Origin: a virus
DNA: 34,791 bases
Virus record (IMG/VR): IMGVR_UViG_3300017917_000704
Coordinates: 1 to 34,791 of that record
Direction: 5' to 3' (one strand)
Positions 32,568 to 34,791 of the stretch are shown piece after piece. How positions within the stretch are numbered: position 1 is the first letter of the stretch; each line of letters opens with the position of its first letter. Both the position numbers and the translations under genes were made by a program. Below the pieces are notes generated by a model. That model did not search any database and had not been told where the DNA came from. It saw only the letters and a list, made by a program, of their open reading frames with translations.

Positions 32568-32833
32568 TTTTTTAAAATTTTAAGAAGGGGGTATTTATTT
32601 TTAAGTTTTTTAATAGGGTGGGGTATATAGAGAATTGCGGGAAAATGGGAAAATGCTTTTTTGATTGAGAGTTTTTGGTGGGGATTTTTGTTGGGGTTTT
32701 TGGATAGTGGTAAACCTAGGAAGCAAATAGAAAACGAAAAGATTTTTGGCAAACGAGAAACCGAAACGGTTCCTCGGAAGGTTTTTGGCGGTTGGGAGTT
32801 TTTGGGGTTTTTGGAACTATAAATTTTAACTAT
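32568..32833 (+). other. G/T-skewed origin candidate
   Basis: No gene is visible. The plus strand is strongly G and T rich, with seven TTTTTG(G/T) units between about 32671 and 32813, several followed by GG or GGGG, which could form a G-quadruplex. Within it is an inverted repeat, CGAGAAACCG (32754-32763) and CGGTTCCTCG (32767-32776), with one mismatch and an AAA loop. Iterons lie on one side and the DnaA-like gene on the other. A replication origin is the best guess. Confidence 0.55.
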
Positions 32834-33226
32834 ATGAATTTGGTAAACGTTTTGGAAGCAGTATGCTTTATCATGGGGCAAGATGTTGAACGGGTTAAAT
32901 CCAAACAACGATATCGGCATCTGGTTATATGCAGGCATTTATTCTATTATTTATCGAAATATTACTACGGGGCTAAATTAAAAGAGATTGGCAGCGTAAC
33001 TGGTAATTCCGATCATACTAGCGTAATTCATGGGATACAAGTAATAAATGATCTAATTAGCATCAATGATGAACAAATAATAAAGGCCGTGGCCGAAATT
33101 CAGGAATATATAAGCAAACGATATCAGGCAGACAAAAAAGTTAGTGTTTTTGTGCCATATAACGTGAACTTATCCGAATTGGCGCAATTACTTCAAAATA
33201 ACTACGGGTGTCGTGTTATTTTATAG
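32834..33226 (+). CDS. Stand-alone DnaA domain IV protein (origin binder)
   Basis: I chose the ATG at 32834 (MNLVNVLEAVCFIMGQDVER); the frame is open from 32792. Residues 15-90 match the Bac_DnaA_C domain, including the basic loop RHLVICRHLFYYLSKYYYGA, the segment LKEIGSVTGNSDHTSVIHG with the DnaA signature DHTSVIHG, and the last helices. There is no AAA+ ATPase part, so it is a binding module only. The last 35 residues are an extension of unknown role. The protein probably binds the iterons or DnaA-like sites and recruits the primase-helicase or host DnaA. Its end overlaps a convergent minus-strand ORF by 11 bp. Confidence 0.85.
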   Translation: MNLVNVLEAVCFIMGQDVERVKSKQRYRHLVICRHLFYYLSKYYYGAKLKEIGSVTGNSDHTSVIHGIQVINDLISINDEQIIKAVAEIQEYISKRYQADKKVSVFVPYNVNLSELAQLLQNNYGCRVIL

Positions 33227-33392
33227 TTTGATGTTTTGCATACATAGCTACACAGTATAAAGCGAATTTTATGTTTTTAGGGTTATCCCAATTGGCATAA
33301 CTTTCGGCCAATGCAGTGTAATTTTGTTCGATCCATATATATAGATCGTTTAAAATGTCGTTATTAGTCATTTTAAGACGTTTTAAGGCCAT
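33216..33392 (-). CDS. Small hypothetical protein (51-58 residues)
   Basis: A minus-strand frame runs from ATG 33392 (58 codons) or ATG 33371 (51 codons, MTNNDILNDLYIWIEQNYTA). The first ATG lies right at the end of the terminator T run, so the second is more likely. The product looks helical and mildly acidic, with WIEQNYTALAESYANWDN in the middle. It overlaps the end of the DnaA-like gene tail to tail. Its transcription would need read-through or its own promoter, so it is uncertain. Confidence 0.45.
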   Translation of the reverse strand: MALKRLKMTNNDILNDLYIWIEQNYTALAESYANWDNPKNIKFALYCVAMYAKHQTIK

Positions 33393-33414
33393 AAAAAACG
33401 GCCCGAAGGCCGTT
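33393..33414 (-). terminator. Leftward terminator with UUCG loop
   Basis: On the minus strand AACGGCC (33414-33408) pairs with GGCCGTT (33403-33397) across a TTCG tetraloop and is followed by a run of six Ts (33398-33393, partly shared with the stem). It lies 6 bp after the stop of the 29-residue peptide and closes the leftward operon. Confidence 0.88.
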
Positions 33415-33419
33415 AACCA

Positions 33420-33509
33420 CTATTTGCAAAATTGATCTTGTAAGAGGCCTAAAATAAGGCCCGCAATAATTAACCAGATTAATAAGTTCAAAAATGCTTT
33501 ACTTCTCAT
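33420..33509 (-). CDS. 29-residue single-span membrane peptide
   Basis: A minus-strand frame from ATG 33509 encodes MRSKAFLNLLIWLIIAGLIL followed by GLLQDQFCK. It is one hydrophobic helix with a basic N-terminus. It lies 11 bp after the stop of the Gp88-like gene and just before the terminator, so it is the last gene of the leftward operon. The first gene of the same operon is also a 29-residue membrane peptide. Function unknown. Confidence 0.55.
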   Translation of the reverse strand: MRSKAFLNLLIWLIIAGLILGLLQDQFCK

Positions 33510-33520
33510 AATATTTTAAT

Positions 33521-34249
33521 TTAATTTAATACAAAACCGCTAGTATCTTTTTTAGCCTTTCCTTTGGCCTTTAATCCTACAACAACATTACAAGGATCAA
33601 AATATCGAAGGTCGCTTAGATCGCCATTAATTACTTTTTTATCTAAAAATGTTTCGGGTAATTCATTGCGAAATACAATTGCAACGTTTCCGCCAATGTC
33701 CAAAATATCTTTAACCTGGTCGAAATTAGTTTCACTCATTGAAAACGTCAATTTGTAGTTAGTGCCAAAATATTTTTTGTATACATTCGCATTTTTAGTG
33801 TAGTCGTAAAAAAGTAAATTTTTTGAAGTTAACCAGTTATGGCCAGTATACTTTTGTAAAAGGCTTAAATGGTCAACGTCGCTAGTTCCATTCAAACGAA
33901 TGGCAATTTTTTTGTTTTGTGCAGATGCTAAAAAATCAATTTGTAATAATTCAGAATAAAGTTGATAATAAAAACCTTCACGGTTATATGCCCAAAATTT
34001 AGTCTTATTTATTCTTGCATTTTGTACATTTGTAAAGGCCCCGCGTCCTGCTGAATAAAGGCATGAAGCTTTACAACCTTCTGAGGCGAAAGGACAAACA
34101 TTATGAGTGCCAATTGTATTAGCTGGGGCTAGATATAAAATATACGTTTCAAGTTCATTTTTAGCCGTTTTGGCGTTACTGTTACCAGGTGATAATAAAT
34201 TTTTAACCGTTTTGTAACTAGGTTGGGTTAATACTTTTGTTTTTTGCAT
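33521..34249 (-). CDS. Gp88-family protein
   Basis: The 242-residue product matches the phage 'gene product 88' family (PF17338). The hallmark is NVCPFASEGCKASCLYSAGRG (about 50-70), with C52, C59 and C63 followed by AGRG. The rest includes a conserved-looking RLNGTSDVDHL segment and a C-terminal block near LPETFLDKKVINGDLSDLRY. The family is widespread in phages and, as far as I know, has no established function. The cysteine cluster suggests metal or iron-sulphur binding. It is the largest gene of the leftward operon. Confidence 0.85.
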   Translation of the reverse strand: MQKTKVLTQPSYKTVKNLLSPGNSNAKTAKNELETYILYLAPANTIGTHNVCPFASEGCKASCLYSAGRGAFTNVQNARINKTKFWAYNREGFYYQLYSELLQIDFLASAQNKKIAIRLNGTSDVDHLSLLQKYTGHNWLTSKNLLFYDYTKNANVYKKYFGTNYKLTFSMSETNFDQVKDILDIGGNVAIVFRNELPETFLDKKVINGDLSDLRYFDPCNVVVGLKAKGKAKKDTSGFVLN

Positions 34250-34276
34250 AATAGTTAGTTTTTGTGGTTTATTATA

Positions 34277-34546
34277 TTATTCGCAAGCTAATTGCCATGT
34301 ATGTAAATGTTTAGCAGTTGATCTATCTAAATTCAATGAGTTACAAATAAAACGTGCCAATTTAGTATTAATTGTTTTTTTACCTATGTCATTGGATCCA
34401 ATAACTTTAATAACGTCACGCGGCCCCATACCTAAAATACGATGACATACTTTGACATCCTGGCCTAAATAAAATGTTTTACCATATACTTTTAGACTCC
34501 AATAACTTAGCCATGGCATTGATGATTTTGTTACTATAATTTCCAT
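34277..34546 (-). CDS. Hypothetical protein in the leftward operon
   Basis: The 89-residue product starts MEIIVTKSSMPWLSYWSLKV and contains a segment like a small DNA-binding or wing domain, GPRDVIKVIGSNDIGKKTIN, followed by helices with several basic residues. The ATG follows the previous small frame by 2 bp and the stop lies 27 bp before the Gp88-like gene. Function unknown; DNA binding is a weak inference from charge and size. Confidence 0.6.
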   Translation of the reverse strand: MEIIVTKSSMPWLSYWSLKVYGKTFYLGQDVKVCHRILGMGPRDVIKVIGSNDIGKKTINTKLARFICNSLNLDRSTAKHLHTWQLACE

Positions 34547-34548
34547 GA

Positions 34549-34656
34549 TTATAAAATTTGTAAGATTATATAAATGTTTTTATCAATTGCTGAAATGCTT
34601 GATACTTTAATACATTTTACTTCGTTAGTAATTTTGTTTAATGTTAATACTGACAT
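34549..34656 (-). CDS. Small hypothetical protein (35 residues)
   Basis: A minus-strand frame from ATG 34656 to TAA 34549 encodes 35 residues (MSVLTLNKITNEVKCIKVSS at the start). Its ATG lies 2 bp after the stop of the upstream peptide and its stop lies 2 bp before the next ATG, so it fits exactly into the operon. No function can be read from it. Confidence 0.45.
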   Translation of the reverse strand: MSVLTLNKITNEVKCIKVSSISAIDKNIYIILQIL

Positions 34657-34658
34657 AA

Positions 34659-34748
34659 TTAATAGTTTAAAAAGTTAATAATAAAAATAGCAGCGAAAAA
34701 TAAAACTGGAATAAGTACGTTCAAAAGTGTTTCGTTAATCTGTTTCAT
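34659..34748 (-). CDS. Junction-spanning 29-residue membrane peptide
   Basis: A minus-strand frame from ATG 34748 (also ATG 56-54 in the left copy) encodes MKQINETLLNVLIPVLFFAA then IFIINFLNY. It has one hydrophobic segment. It reads across the point where the terminal repeat begins, which supports a circular genome. It is the first gene after the leftward promoter at 94-123 of the left copy. Function unknown. Confidence 0.55.
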   Translation of the reverse strand: MKQINETLLNVLIPVLFFAAIFIINFLNY

Positions 34749-34791
34749 AATTGGTTTGATTTATTTGTTTGTCATATTGACTACACAAATA
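34693..34791. repeat. Right copy of the 99-bp terminal direct repeat
   Basis: This copy is identical to bases 1-99. See the left copy. It carries the 5' part of the junction-spanning peptide gene and part of the -7 region of the leftward promoter. Confidence 0.95.

Noticed and set aside
32372-32575. Open frame at the end of the primase gene with repeated Cys-Ser-Pro units
   Set aside because: The repeats in the product come from the DNA iterons, and most of the frame lies in the primase gene in another frame.
1-34791. Integrase, lysogeny module, CRISPR array or insertion sequence
   Set aside because: I looked for tyrosine or serine recombinase motifs, transposase motifs and regularly spaced repeats and found none. 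The small XRE protein alone does not prove a temperate life.

Overview
The window looks like one complete genome of a small tailed phage (siphovirus type), assembled as a circle. Bases 1-99 are repeated exactly at 34693-34791, so the unique sequence is 34,692 bp. The host is probably a member of the Bacteroidota. The DNA is visibly AT-rich, gene starts are preceded by A-rich leaders rather than Shine-Dalgarno motifs, and the clearest promoters fit the Bacteroidota -33 TTTG / -7 TAnnTTTG pattern. No integrase, transposase, CRISPR array, rRNA or standard tRNA is visible. The host and lifestyle are inferences.

Layout. (1) 1-206: terminal repeat, a leftward promoter and a DnaA-box-like site. (2) 219-6901: packaging and head genes: a small protein, terminase small-subunit candidate, large terminase, portal, MuF-like head protein, a HAD-phosphatase/prohead-protease fusion and the major capsid protein, closed by a strong terminator. 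(3) 6954-8500: a methyltransferase and a glycosyltransferase inserted between capsid and connector genes. The glycosyltransferase frame is split near its start by a 47-nt hairpin element. (4) 8503-21718: connectors, tail tube, tail assembly chaperones joined by a -1 frameshift site, tape measure, tail tip and two large fibres, the second with a C-terminal S74 chaperone. (5) 21702-23632: lysis genes: holin candidate, GH19-type endolysin, an HNH homing endonuclease and a probable unimolecular spanin. (6) 23629-24617: a DEDDy exonuclease and a mini-zincin, then a terminator. (7) 24618-24938: a control region dense in palindromes with a textbook promoter. (8) 24939-33226: early and replication genes: XRE regulator, SSB-like protein, PD-(D/E)XK nuclease preceded by a tRNA-like RNA fold, small proteins, SNF2-like helicase, VRR-NUC nuclease, primase-helicase, an iteron and G/T-rich origin candidate, and a stand-alone DnaA domain IV protein. 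(9) 33216-34748, minus strand: a leftward operon of small proteins and a Gp88-family protein, running from a promoter at 94-123 across the circle junction to a UUCG-loop terminator.

The most unusual feature is at 7527-7576. A 47-nt segment that folds into a 17-bp stem lies between two matching TGC codons inside the conserved N-terminal motif of the glycosyltransferase. Removing exactly 47 nt restores the family motif in frame. This layout resembles the translational bypass of phage T4 gene 60. A small insertion that inactivates the gene, or an assembly fault, must be excluded.
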